A stretch of 35,470 nt of DNA, taken from Methanomicrobia archaeon (GTDB taxonomy: Archaea; Halobacteriota; Bog-38; Methanoflorentales; Methanoflorentaceae). Numbering within the stretch: the first letter of the stretch is position 1; every line of letters starts with the position of its first letter. Below, one piece after another: positions 7,264 through 14,875 of this stretch. The notes beneath the pieces are model-generated. The model did not search any database. It saw nothing but the letters and a program-made list of their open reading frames with translations, and was not told the origin of the DNA. Location of the stretch: positions 1 to 35,470 of the forward strand of contig JACWML010000029.1 in assembly GCA_015661395.1 (NCBI GenBank), read 5' to 3'. A program made the translations under genes and the position numbers.

Positions 7264-7927
7264 TATTACCTCGCGACGGTCATCCCCGATCGGCACGATT
7301 GCCCGATGATCGCTCAACTGAACGATTAGAGGTCGGCCGAATCTTTATGACGATCGCCAAGGGCCGCCTCATCTATAACGCAATCGTCTTTCGGATGAGC
7401 GAAAATCGTCAGTCGTCGCGCGATCTCGTCAACCACCTCTACGTCATTATCCGCAACGCAACACTGTGGGTCATCACCTGGGTGCTCGAAGCGCACGCCT
7501 TTTTCGGGCAGCGCTGCTCCAAATTCGGCGACTTAGCAATAAAACACCCTTATAAGTACCTCCTAGCAGTTTGCACTTAACTTGTTTCTTTGGTGCTCCT
7601 CGAGCTTCTACTCTGCCAGCAGTCCTCGTCTGCAAGAGTACGTCGCAAAACATCGCGCTTGTAAGACAGCACGAATCAGAAACCCGTAGCCTTGAACACC
7701 ACCTAACGCTTCTCCACTTTGAGCGAGGCAACAGAAGTTGACCCGCGCTCCAATAGTCCCACCGATGACTCATGTCCAACAAAGCTATTTTTCAGCACTT
7801 TCGTGCAGAAACTGACTACAAAAATTCTCGCCCCCAAGTGACTCACGTGCTCCTTCGACCAAGTGTCGTGCTGCAGTTTCCAATAACCTTAAACGATACG
7901 ACGACGCAAGACTGAAAAGGTGTTAAG
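7264..7927. other. 664-base interval without a confident gene
   Basis: The only candidate is the short minus-strand frame at 7326-7496, entered separately. The longer open frames here (plus to 7580, minus 7474-7782) have unlikely compositions and no recognisable motifs. No repeats, tRNA or strong terminator were seen. A TATA-like element on the minus strand lies at about 7549-7558 (CTTATAAGGG). Confidence 0.5.
7326..7496 (-). CDS. possible small acidic protein, hypothetical
   Basis: A 56-residue frame from a GTG at 7496. The translation is acidic and looks protein-like: it includes CCVADNDVEVVDEIARRLT, then IFAHPKDDCVIDEAALGD. The same frame stays open a further 12 codons upstream without a standard start. 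A TATA-like sequence (CTTATAAGGG) about 55 bases before the GTG could drive it. No family is recognised. It could be the remnant of a longer gene or a chance frame. Confidence 0.3.
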   Translation of the reverse strand: MRFEHPGDDPQCCVADNDVEVVDEIARRLTIFAHPKDDCVIDEAALGDRHKDSADL

Positions 7928-8293
7928 ATGAGCAACGAAGGGACTACAGACGCTTCGCGCCTCACGGCGAAACACTGCGTTCCGTGCGAAGTCGGCACGC
8001 AACCTTTTGACCTAGAAACCATCAACGGACTGCTACCCATGGTGTCCAAGTGGAAGCTAGAAGATGCAACAAAACTAACGCGAAGTTTCAGGTTCAATAA
8101 CTTCATCGAGTCGATGCGCTTCATCAATGACGTAGCGCAACTAGCAGAAGCTGAAGGGCACCACCCAGACATTTTCGTATCCTACAGCTACGTGCGAATC
8201 AGTCTTACGACCCACAACATAGGTGGGTTGTCTGAAAACGATTTCATAATGGCAGCCAAGATAGATGAAATATTTGCAAAAAACGGCGCCTAA
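7928..8293 (+). CDS. pterin-4a-carbinolamine dehydratase (PCD/DCoH family)
   Basis: A 121-residue protein with the PCD signature: AEAEGHHPDIFVSYSYVRIS followed by LTTHNIGGLSENDFIMAAKID, containing the paired His residues that act on the 4a-hydroxypterin. Length is normal with a short N-terminal extension that includes CVPCEVGT. PCD recycles oxidised pterin cofactors with aromatic amino-acid hydroxylases. In an archaeon without an obvious hydroxylase nearby it may instead act in pterin or molybdopterin metabolism; that is inference. Start ATG at 7928 has a GGTG ribosome-binding sequence 7 bases upstream. Confidence 0.9.
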   Translation: MSNEGTTDASRLTAKHCVPCEVGTQPFDLETINGLLPMVSKWKLEDATKLTRSFRFNNFIESMRFINDVAQLAEAEGHHPDIFVSYSYVRISLTTHNIGGLSENDFIMAAKIDEIFAKNGA

Positions 8294-8464
8294 ACCAGAG
8301 TAGCCCGTACTGCAGATGCTAAGCCCTTCAAAACCCAAAATACACGTACTGTAGAGCTTAGCGGTTTCGGCGCATAGACCAACCCAACAAATTGCTGCAA
8401 GCGGATAGACAGAGCCCGCGCAGCTGCCGTCAGAGCAACTAGAAAGGCTCATAGTAGTTGATTC

Positions 8465-8923
8465 GTGATGAGTCCTAAAAGAAAGACTGGAAACAATGAG
8501 CTCGGCAGCGTCTTGGCAAAGCTAAAAAGCGACCGTTATGCGAGCTTTCTAGGAATAGAGATTACCAAGATCGAACGAGGGTACGCTCAAGCAAATCTGA
8601 CAGTCACTGAACGAATGCTTAATTTCAATGGCTTTGCGCACGGAGGCCTGATTTTTTCACTCGCTGATGCGGCATTTGCTGCCGCTTGCAACTCGTTTAA
8701 TCAGACTGCAGCAGCGTTGTCGTTCCACATCGCGTACCGACGACCAGTCCAAGTTAACACGCAGCTGGTAGCAGAGGCTGTGGAAGAGAGCTCAGGAAAA
8801 AGCACCGCGCTTTATGAGATCGTCGTGAAGACCGACGACCAACGTATCGTCGCTATGTGTGAAGGTTTGGCGTATAAGCTGCCGTCGCGGGTCGTCGAAA
8901 ATGATGGGCCCGAGGCGATTTGA
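8465..8923 (+). CDS. PaaI-type hotdog-fold thioesterase
   Basis: About 150 residues; GTG at 8465 is followed at once by ATG at 8468, either of which could start translation. The hotdog core shows NFNGFAHGGLIFSLADAAFA, where the HGG and the Asp of LADAAFA are the usual catalytic and helix residues, and HIAYRRPVQVNTQL. Family members hydrolyse acyl- or aryl-CoA thioesters such as hydroxyphenylacetyl-CoA. No aromatic degradation genes are nearby, so a general house-cleaning role is likely. The stop TGA at 8921-8923 is in the T-loop of the convergent tRNA-Ile, so the last residues (DGPEAI) come from tRNA antisense. Confidence 0.88.
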   Translation: MMSPKRKTGNNELGSVLAKLKSDRYASFLGIEITKIERGYAQANLTVTERMLNFNGFAHGGLIFSLADAAFAAACNSFNQTAAALSFHIAYRRPVQVNTQLVAEAVEESSGKSTALYEIVVKTDDQRIVAMCEGLAYKLPSRVVENDGPEAI

Positions 8924-9012
8924 ACGCCTGACCTCACGGTTATCAGCCGTGTGCATATTCTCCATCCTACAACGACACAGGATGGAATCAAACCTGGCTA
9001 AGCTACGGGCCC
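8905..9012 (-). tRNA. tRNA-Ile (GAT) with a D-arm intron of about 33 nt
   Basis: Read on the minus strand: acceptor GGGCCCG pairs with CGGGCCC, discriminator A at 8905. The anticodon stem CACGG/CCGTG encloses CTGATAA, anticodon GAT (8942-8944), and the T-arm is AGGCG-TTCAAAT-CGCCT. The gene is 108 nt, about 33 too long, and the excess sits in the D-arm. Removing 8955-8987 joins GA to GC and restores a D-stem GCTT/GAGC, giving a 75-nt tRNA. The removed piece contains a hairpin CCATCC/GGATGG with a 12-nt loop, as expected for an intron. Exact splice sites are inferred. The 3' end overlaps the convergent thioesterase gene by 19 bases. Confidence 0.9.
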
Positions 9013-9046
9013 ATTCGTTGGCAGCGCAATGCCTATAGGTTAATGC

Positions 9047-9055
9047 AATATATAA
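9047..9055 (-). promoter_or_regulatory. TATA box for tRNA-Ile
   Basis: On the minus strand TTATATATT is centred about 39 bases before the mature tRNA-Ile 5' end, a plausible archaeal tRNA promoter. Confidence 0.55.
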
Positions 9056-9191
9056 CAATTCTTGTATGGTTCCTAAGCAGACGGCGACGCATCACACCTT
9101 TCTACCCGCAAAGCAATGCTTATATGTATTGAGCTAAAAATGCTGTAGAAGGGTTCGAGCAGCGTACTGAAGGCAAGCTGGGCGCAGAGAA

Positions 9192-9263
9192 GGGCCGGTA
9201 GATCAGGGGTAGATCGCTACCTTGGCATGGTAGAGGCCTCGGGTTCAATTCCCGACCGGTCCA
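9192..9263 (+). tRNA. tRNA-Ala (GGC)
   Basis: Acceptor GGGCCGG (9192-9198) pairs with CCGGTCC (9256-9262); the G3-U70 pair is the universal tRNA-Ala identity element, and the discriminator is A9263. Anticodon stem CTACC/GGTAG encloses TTGGCAT, anticodon GGC. The T-arm is TCGGG-TTCAATT-CCCGA. No intron. Confidence 0.95.
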
Positions 9264-9264
9264 C

Positions 9265-9270
9265 TTTTTT
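9265..9270 (+). terminator. oligo-T terminator after tRNA-Ala
   Basis: A run of six T follows two bases after the tRNA-Ala 3' end, the usual archaeal termination signal. Confidence 0.55.
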
Positions 9271-9416
9271 CAACAAGCGCTTGTCCTTGGGACGCTTTGT
9301 TTGCTTGTCCTCTGAATGCAACTCGCTGTGTTTGGACACTCGGCTGTCCATGCTTCCCGAAATTTGTAGGTTTGCGCAGACACTGTTCGCAAGTCGCACT
9401 TTAACAAATGTGGTTC

Positions 9417-9462
9417 GGCGCATGAAGCTGTCCAAGCTGGGCGCATGAAGCTGTCCAAGCTG
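9417..9462 (+). repeat. perfect tandem duplication of 23 bp
   Basis: GGCGCATGAAGCTGTCCAAG followed by CTG occurs twice head to tail (9417-9439 and 9440-9462) with no mismatch. It sits just before an AT-rich TATA-like stretch (ATTATATAAC, 9467-9476) and 35 bases before the ATG at 9497, so it could be a doubled regulator-binding site. It could equally be a recent slippage duplication. Confidence 0.85.
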
Positions 9463-9466
9463 AACA

Positions 9467-9476
9467 TTATATAACG
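9467..9476 (+). promoter_or_regulatory. TATA box of the zinc-ribbon methyltransferase gene
   Basis: ATTATATAAC is centred about 26 bases before the ATG at 9497, predicting a leaderless or near-leaderless mRNA. The tandem repeat abuts it upstream. Confidence 0.6.
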
Positions 9477-9496
9477 CCGAGAACTATACAAATGCG

Positions 9497-10519
9497 ATGA
9501 GATTTCGTTGCCCGAACTGCGGCAGCCTTTCTTGTGTGACTTCCGCCGAGCACGTCCTCAAAATTGCCCCCACGATGTACGCAAAGTGCCAGGCATGTCA
9601 CGATTTGGTTCTCCAGAAGACAGACGAAATCGATTTGTCGGATATCAGTTTTGGCGATTTGACGTGCACTGACTGTGGAAGAAGACCCCTCGATGCCGTG
9701 ATGGCGCACATACTCGCCACGTCGGTTCCGCGCAAAGATCGACCAAAGCTGTCGCTTCGAGAAGTAGGCACCCCCCTATTGTCGCCCGGCGTCCCTACGT
9801 ACGCTCCGCCACATATCGGATACCATAACCTGCTTCTTATGACCAATCAACGACTTATCGCAAATGCGAGCGATAGAATTCTCCGAGAGGTTCCAGAAGT
9901 CGCAGGAGTAATCTTTGGAGATACAAAGCGAGTGATTGGTCTGGCCTACGGGCAAGCCCAGCCGCACACGTGCCGCGTCTTGGCAGGTTGTGACATGAGA
10001 GCCGACCTAGTCGCATCAGCTTACGGGCAGATCCTAATATACAAGAGTCAATCAAAGATTCATATAGAGCACGACAACGCGGTCAAGATAGCAAAACTCG
10101 GAGCGCTTCCGGTATCGGGCCGCGTCGTGCTTGACGCGCTCGCCGGGCCTGGTACTCTCGGTCTTATGAGTGTGCTCATGGGCGCTCAAAGAGTGATTCT
10201 CAACGACGCCTGGCTGCCGGCCGTGGAGAATACGTATCTCAACTTGCGAGTGAACAAAAGAATACTCGGCATACGGACGATAAAGCGCGTGTCAACGACC
10301 AAAAGAGGGTCCGACAATGCCCCTGAACTATTCTGCACAGCCACTACCGATAACAGTTTCATAGAGCTCTATCACGGCGATTTTCAGGAGTTCAATATCC
10401 AAGATTCCCGAGTGGATATAATCCTGATAGACCCGTTCCCCGGTACCGAGCATCAGTTTAACGCACTATCCGAAGAGCTTCGCAAAAAAAACCCAAGAGT
10501 TCAGGTGGTCTACATTTAA
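9497..10519 (+). CDS. zinc-ribbon, Trm1-like SAM-dependent methyltransferase of unknown target
   Basis: A 340-residue protein. The N-terminus has a zinc ribbon (CPNCG at 5-9, CQAC at 32-35) and another CxxC at CTDCG near residue 57. From about residue 210 there is a Rossmann methyltransferase: motif I VVLDALAGPGTLGLMSVLMG, an acidic residue after motif II (RVILNDAWLPAVENTYLNL), and motif IV ILIDPFPGT. The ND-(x)n-N-NK block and DPF motif resemble archaeal Trm1 (tRNA G26 methyltransferase), but the N-terminal half does not look like Trm1. It could be an RNA or protein methyltransferase. It stands alone behind its own promoter. Confidence 0.7.
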   Translation: MRFRCPNCGSLSCVTSAEHVLKIAPTMYAKCQACHDLVLQKTDEIDLSDISFGDLTCTDCGRRPLDAVMAHILATSVPRKDRPKLSLREVGTPLLSPGVPTYAPPHIGYHNLLLMTNQRLIANASDRILREVPEVAGVIFGDTKRVIGLAYGQAQPHTCRVLAGCDMRADLVASAYGQILIYKSQSKIHIEHDNAVKIAKLGALPVSGRVVLDALAGPGTLGLMSVLMGAQRVILNDAWLPAVENTYLNLRVNKRILGIRTIKRVSTTKRGSDNAPELFCTATTDNSFIELYHGDFQEFNIQDSRVDIILIDPFPGTEHQFNALSEELRKKNPRVQVVYI

Positions 10520-10981
10520 TGAAAAGCGATCCAAAATGGGCCACACCTAAGCGGACGCCCTGCGCAGCCTCAACAAACCTTACCAAGTTTAGCCAGCGGC
10601 CTTTCACACAGCAAAAACACGTTTGCGGTGACCTAGGCTGCAAAAAGAGCTAGAATTCGCTTTTGACCTATTTTTTACCCCGAACGATGCTTTTTAGGAG
10701 TGGCACCTCTTGCTGGCTAGCCCACAACGTCACTGGCCCAACCTGCATTGTTGCCATGTTTTTCGGGTATGCAGCCCCAATGCTTCCTCCTCGTTGAGCG
10801 CGAGGTCCGCGCAAAGCCGTCGGACTGCAACTGAAGATCGCGGCGCGCATATCTTGTTCTTAACAAAGATTATCTAGCAGTTCGTTCCATAGCTGGACTA
10901 ATCACTACTAATCACTTCGTACCACAAATAGACAGAACAGGCGAACTCGCGCGACGGTCAGACGAAGTAGGTGCGTTAGAA
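10520..10981. other. 462-base intergenic stretch
   Basis: No convincing gene on either strand. It contains a T-rich run near 10670 that may end the upstream transcript, and a perfect 10-bp tandem repeat ACTAATCACT at 10897-10916 upstream of the epimerase gene. Confidence 0.5.
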
Positions 10982-12082
10982 GTGTCCGTGTTAGCATTTG
11001 TCGTTGGAACTCGGCCTGAAATAATCAAGATGGCCCCGGTGATACGCGAATGTGAAAAACAGTCAATAGATGCGTTGATCATACACACTGGGCAGCACTA
11101 TTCGTACGATATGGATAAAATCTTTTTTGAAGAGCTAGAGCTTCGTGAGGCAGATTACGCGCTTCGCGTGGGATCAGGCACAGACGCAGAACAAACCGGG
11201 AGAATCCTGGTTGGCGTCGAAAGGGCTCTGATCAAAGAACAGCCAGACGTGGTTTTAGTGGAAGGAGACACGAATTCCGTTTTTGCGAGCGCGTTTGCAG
11301 CGACGAAGCTTCATGTCGAAGTGGGGCACGTGGAAGCAGGCTTGAGAAGCTACGATAGGTTCATGCCAGAAGAAATAAACCGCGTGCTTACTGATCATAT
11401 CTCCGATTTCCTGTTTGCCCCAACCGCGAAAGCAGAAGCAAATCTCTTGGCTGAAGGAATTCCTTCAAACAATATATCGGTGACAGGTAACACTATCGTG
11501 GACGCAGTCCGCCAGAACCTTAAACTTGCGCAAAAAAAGGCACGTATTCTCGAAGAGCTGAATATTGACGAAAGTAATTACTTTCTGACAACCGCGCATA
11601 GAAGAGAGAACGTCGACAGCAAAGCACGCCTTAGCGGAATTTTGAAAGGATTAAAAGCGCTGCACGATGAATTCGACGCGCCAATAATATTCCCGATGCA
11701 TCCACGAACCAAAAACCGCTTGGCAGAGTTCGATCTAGCCTTAGACGGGGTCATATCGACTCCTCCTATCGGCTTTCTCGAGTTCTTGCTGTTGGAAGCA
11801 AATGCGAAGCTTATTATCACCGATTCTGGAGGTGTGCAAGAAGAGGCGTGCACCCTTAAAGTCCCGTGCATAACGGTTAGAGATAACACTGAAAGGCCTG
11901 AGACGGTAGCAGTCCATAGCAACTTAGTGGTTGGCACCGACGCTGATCAGATCGTAACGGGGGCAAGAGCGATGCTAAAGAAGCCACGCAATTGGGATAA
12001 CCCATTCGGTGACGGTGACTCAGGGCAGCGCATCGTGGCTGTACTTAAGAGCGCTTTCGAAGCTTGTGGCGTCGACCTGTGA
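10982..12082 (+). CDS. wecB: UDP-N-acetylglucosamine 2-epimerase (non-hydrolysing)
   Basis: A 366-residue protein from a GTG start with all family blocks: VVGTRPEIIKMAPVI at the N-terminus, IHTGQHYSYDMDKIFF, EGDTNSVFASAFAA, VGHVEAGLRSYDRFMPEEIN, TAHRRENVD and ITDSGGVQEEA. It interconverts UDP-GlcNAc and UDP-ManNAc in the cytoplasm, feeding acetamido sugars into surface polysaccharide or N-glycan synthesis. It opens a glycan block with two glycosyltransferases and a flippase. No UDP-ManNAc dehydrogenase is adjacent, so that step must be encoded elsewhere. Confidence 0.94.
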   Translation: MSVLAFVVGTRPEIIKMAPVIRECEKQSIDALIIHTGQHYSYDMDKIFFEELELREADYALRVGSGTDAEQTGRILVGVERALIKEQPDVVLVEGDTNSVFASAFAATKLHVEVGHVEAGLRSYDRFMPEEINRVLTDHISDFLFAPTAKAEANLLAEGIPSNNISVTGNTIVDAVRQNLKLAQKKARILEELNIDESNYFLTTAHRRENVDSKARLSGILKGLKALHDEFDAPIIFPMHPRTKNRLAEFDLALDGVISTPPIGFLEFLLLEANAKLIITDSGGVQEEACTLKVPCITVRDNTERPETVAVHSNLVVGTDADQIVTGARAMLKKPRNWDNPFGDGDSGQRIVAVLKSAFEACGVDL

Positions 12083-12159
12083 CGCGAAAAAAGATTTTCT
12101 GCTCTTGGCGAAGGCGCCTTGCCACTTATCGTACATACCAGAGGCGCACTATTTCGCTT

Positions 12160-13323
12160 TTAAGACGTGGCTTGACCCGCTTTTTCTGCCACTTCACGGC
12201 AGACCGCCAACAATTCCTCACCGGCCTTTTCCCACGAAAACTTCCGCGCTTGTGCTACGCCTTTTCTACTCATCTCTCTTTTTAAGTCGTCGTCCTCGAG
12301 CACGGTGAGCATTGCGTGCGCAAGCGCTTCGACATCGTACGGATCAACGAGGAGAGCTGCTTCTCCGACCACTTCTGGCAGCGAAGAGGCGTTCGATGCA
12401 ATCACCGGACAGCCGCACGCCATCGCTTCGAGTACAGGAAGTCCAAATCCTTCGTAAAGCGAAGGATAAACGAAGACGTCAGCCTGCTCATAGAGGGCTA
12501 GGATGTCGGCGTCTGGCAGGTAGCCCACAAATGTGATTTTGCTGTTTTCATTTCGCACTTTGATATCCTGAAGGGTGGCCTCCAATTCGGGAATGGCGGT
12601 TCTCATATATCCTGCGATGACCAATTCCAAAGAATTTTTAGATCTTTTTTGTGCGAGCTCAAACGCCTTTATCAGCCGCAGATGATTTTTCCGTGGAGAA
12701 ATATCAGACACAATCAGGATCTTATTGCTTCCGAAATCATGTCGAGGAGGTTTTGGAGTGATGAACGGACCGTGGTGAATTACCACAACTCTGTCCGCTT
12801 GCAGACCCCAAAAACGCATCGCGTCCTTCTTCGTTGATTGTGAGACCGCGATGTATTTTTCAGGTACGTCGCTGAAGTGCTTTTGAAAAGTATTCAAGAG
12901 CTTTATGGTCCGCCTGCCTTGGATTCCGTCCTCAGAAAAAACGTACGGTATGAAATCGTGCACTACTTGGATCCATCTTGACCTTGGCAGAAAGCCGTAC
13001 TTGATGAGCAGAAGAAAAAAATACAAAGCCTCTAATGGGTCGAGCACATCCCACGGTGGAGCCAAGAACAGTACCACATCACTTTCCTTATACAACCGTA
13101 TGAGTTTCACCATAGTCTGAGGTGTCAGAAAACGCGCTATCGTAAAAAGTGAGACTTTTTGATTAACGAGCAGAGAAGGAGTAATGAAGTCCATGCCTTG
13201 ACGAGCGAGGACTGAAACCGCGTCCACTTCATTTGACTCGGATATTCTTTTGAGCAGCTCCTCGGCGACCCGTGGTATCCCATCTTTTTGTTGGGGAAAA
13301 GGTGCTATGACAGTGACTCTCAT
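12160..13323 (-). CDS. family 4 glycosyltransferase (GT-B)
   Basis: A 387-residue GT-B glycosyltransferase. The N-terminal acceptor domain begins [20 protein letters not shown]. The C-terminal donor domain has [13 protein letters not shown], the [20 protein letters not shown] block and the E-x7-E motif in [19 protein letters not shown]. This retaining family builds cell-surface glycans from nucleotide sugars. There is no membrane segment; it probably works at the inner face of the membrane. It converges with wecB and is divergent from the next glycosyltransferase. Sugar specificity cannot be told from sequence. Confidence 0.9.
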   Translation of the reverse strand: MRVTVIAPFPQQKDGIPRVAEELLKRISESNEVDAVSVLARQGMDFITPSLLVNQKVSLFTIARFLTPQTMVKLIRLYKESDVVLFLAPPWDVLDPLEALYFFLLLIKYGFLPRSRWIQVVHDFIPYVFSEDGIQGRRTIKLLNTFQKHFSDVPEKYIAVSQSTKKDAMRFWGLQADRVVVIHHGPFITPKPPRHDFGSNKILIVSDISPRKNHLRLIKAFELAQKRSKNSLELVIAGYMRTAIPELEATLQDIKVRNENSKITFVGYLPDADILALYEQADVFVYPSLYEGFGLPVLEAMACGCPVIASNASSLPEVVGEAALLVDPYDVEALAHAMLTVLEDDDLKREMSRKGVAQARKFSWEKAGEELLAVCREVAEKAGQATS

Positions 13324-13593
13324 AAGCCTATAATGCCGTTACGAGCTCCGACTCATAATCGCTTCTGGAACCGCGAAGGCATGTACCTCTGATTTTCGGT
13401 TGATCCTCATTCGAGTAGTTGGCTCTCATTTCGGAAGTGAGTCGGCCTCCTTTACTCAGTTCATCTGGACCGTGCGCAGTAAACACTTCGAGCAACCATC
13501 TATTCGTCATATTACAAATAAATACAGCTTGGTAGTGTTGTACTACTTGGTACAAAAAATCCTCTTTCTCCGTTTCAGTCGCTAAGAGAATGG

Positions 13594-14802
13594 GTGATGA
13601 CATTGAAGATAGCACAAGTTTGCATCAGGTATCTCGCTCCCGGCGGCGTGGAAACGCACATACAAAAGATTTCAGAGCGGTTGGTGCAACGAGGTCACGA
13701 CGTCACCGTCTACACAACAAACCTGAAAACACAGGTGCCTTGGCAATGCTTTGAAGATTACGCCGCAGAAAGTTACGTCAACGGCGTGCGGGTAGTCCGG
13801 CTGCCAGTTAAACGATACCCGTCCCCTTACGCAGCATACCCGGCCATTCCTGGCTTGATTAAGACTATTTTCGATGCTGAGGATGATGTCGTCCACGCCC
13901 ATTCGCACCGCTATTACCAGATTATTGCGTGCGCTGCGGCGAAATTAAAACGGGGCCGTCGACAAGGGCGATACCAGATGCCACTAGTGGTCACCCCTCA
14001 CTTTCATCCGCCGTCTAACGTGGAATCACCCGCCGCTCGATTCCTGATGGGACTAGACGATGTCCTAGTTTCGCGTCGCGTTTACAGAATGGTCGATAAG
14101 GTATTGGTTGTAACCGACAGTGAAAAGCCTTTCATCGAAAGATTCGCGCCCTTAACGAAGTGCGTAACTGTTCCTAACGGACTAGATATAGAAGATTGGA
14201 CCCCTATTCCCGACGGTCGACTTTTCCGGAGGCGCTATAAGATGGACGACGATGAGAAGATGATCCTGTATACTGGAAGATTAGCAGATAACAAGGGACT
14301 GGAACACCTGATAGACGCCTCATATGACGTCGTTGCGAGGTATCCTGAAACAAAATTCGTTATAGTAGGGGAAGATTGGGGCGTGCTGAAAAGGCTCAAA
14401 AAGAAAATATGGGCAAACAATTTGGATGATTACTTCGAGTTCACAGGCCATATAGACAGTTATGAACTTTTTAAATCAGGATATGCGGCTGCCAACGTAT
14501 TCGTTCTGCCGAGTGAATGGGAAGCTTTTGGCATCGTTTTGCTAGAGGCGATGGCGTGTGGTACCCCAATTGTTGCTTCAGACGTTGGAGGGATTCCCGA
14601 CGTCGTCGGAGATATCGGCAGAATATTTAAGTATGGAGATACACGAGCTCTTGCCGAAAACATCACTGATATTCTTGATAATGAGGAGCAGGAACGAGAG
14701 AAGAGCATTCAAGGCAGGGCGAAGGTAATTGAACAATTCACGTGGAGCGCCGTGGTCGACAGGCTTGAAGCAATATATGGAAGCCTCGTCGACGCCAAGT
14801 AA
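13594..14802 (+). CDS. family 4 glycosyltransferase (GT-B)
   Basis: A 402-residue GT4 protein. GTG at 13594 and ATG at 13597 are adjacent possible starts. The N-terminal domain has VRYLAPGGVETHI with the glycine-rich donor-site loop, then VVHAHSHRYYQI. The C-terminal domain has KMILYTGRLADNKGLEHLI and the EAFGIVLLEAMACGTPIVAS motif (E-x7-E). It differs clearly from the other GT4 protein here. It lies 73 bases upstream of the flippase gene on the same strand, so the pair may be an operon for lipid-linked glycan assembly and export. Confidence 0.9.
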   Translation: MMTLKIAQVCIRYLAPGGVETHIQKISERLVQRGHDVTVYTTNLKTQVPWQCFEDYAAESYVNGVRVVRLPVKRYPSPYAAYPAIPGLIKTIFDAEDDVVHAHSHRYYQIIACAAAKLKRGRRQGRYQMPLVVTPHFHPPSNVESPAARFLMGLDDVLVSRRVYRMVDKVLVVTDSEKPFIERFAPLTKCVTVPNGLDIEDWTPIPDGRLFRRRYKMDDDEKMILYTGRLADNKGLEHLIDASYDVVARYPETKFVIVGEDWGVLKRLKKKIWANNLDDYFEFTGHIDSYELFKSGYAAANVFVLPSEWEAFGIVLLEAMACGTPIVASDVGGIPDVVGDIGRIFKYGDTRALAENITDILDNEEQEREKSIQGRAKVIEQFTWSAVVDRLEAIYGSLVDAK

Positions 14803-14875
14803 TTTGCACGCTGCCAAATCCTTCGATTTTGTGGGCTGTTGTTTTGATAGCCCGGAAGACGTGAGCACATAAGAG

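Noticed and set aside
7239-7580. Plus-strand ORF of 113 codons starting inside tRNA-Leu
   Set aside because: Its start lies in the tRNA, composition is irregular and no motif is seen; the opposite strand looks at least as protein-like.
8307-8352. Inverted repeat GCTAAGC/GCTTAGC between the pterin dehydratase and thioesterase genes
   Set aside because: The arms are 7 bases with a long loop; weak as a terminator or structured RNA.
10668-10850. Minus-strand ORF of 60 codons in the gap before the epimerase gene
   Set aside because: No motif, unlikely composition, no promoter seen.
10897-10916. 10-bp tandem repeat ACTAATCACT as a regulatory site
   Set aside because: It is short, occurs only twice and is about 70 bases from the epimerase start; not enough to call an operator.
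13328-13615. Minus-strand ORF of 95 codons just upstream of the first glycosyltransferase gene
   Set aside because: It overlaps the start of the divergent glycosyltransferase and covers its promoter region, and no family motif is recognised. A true small gene is possible but not supported.
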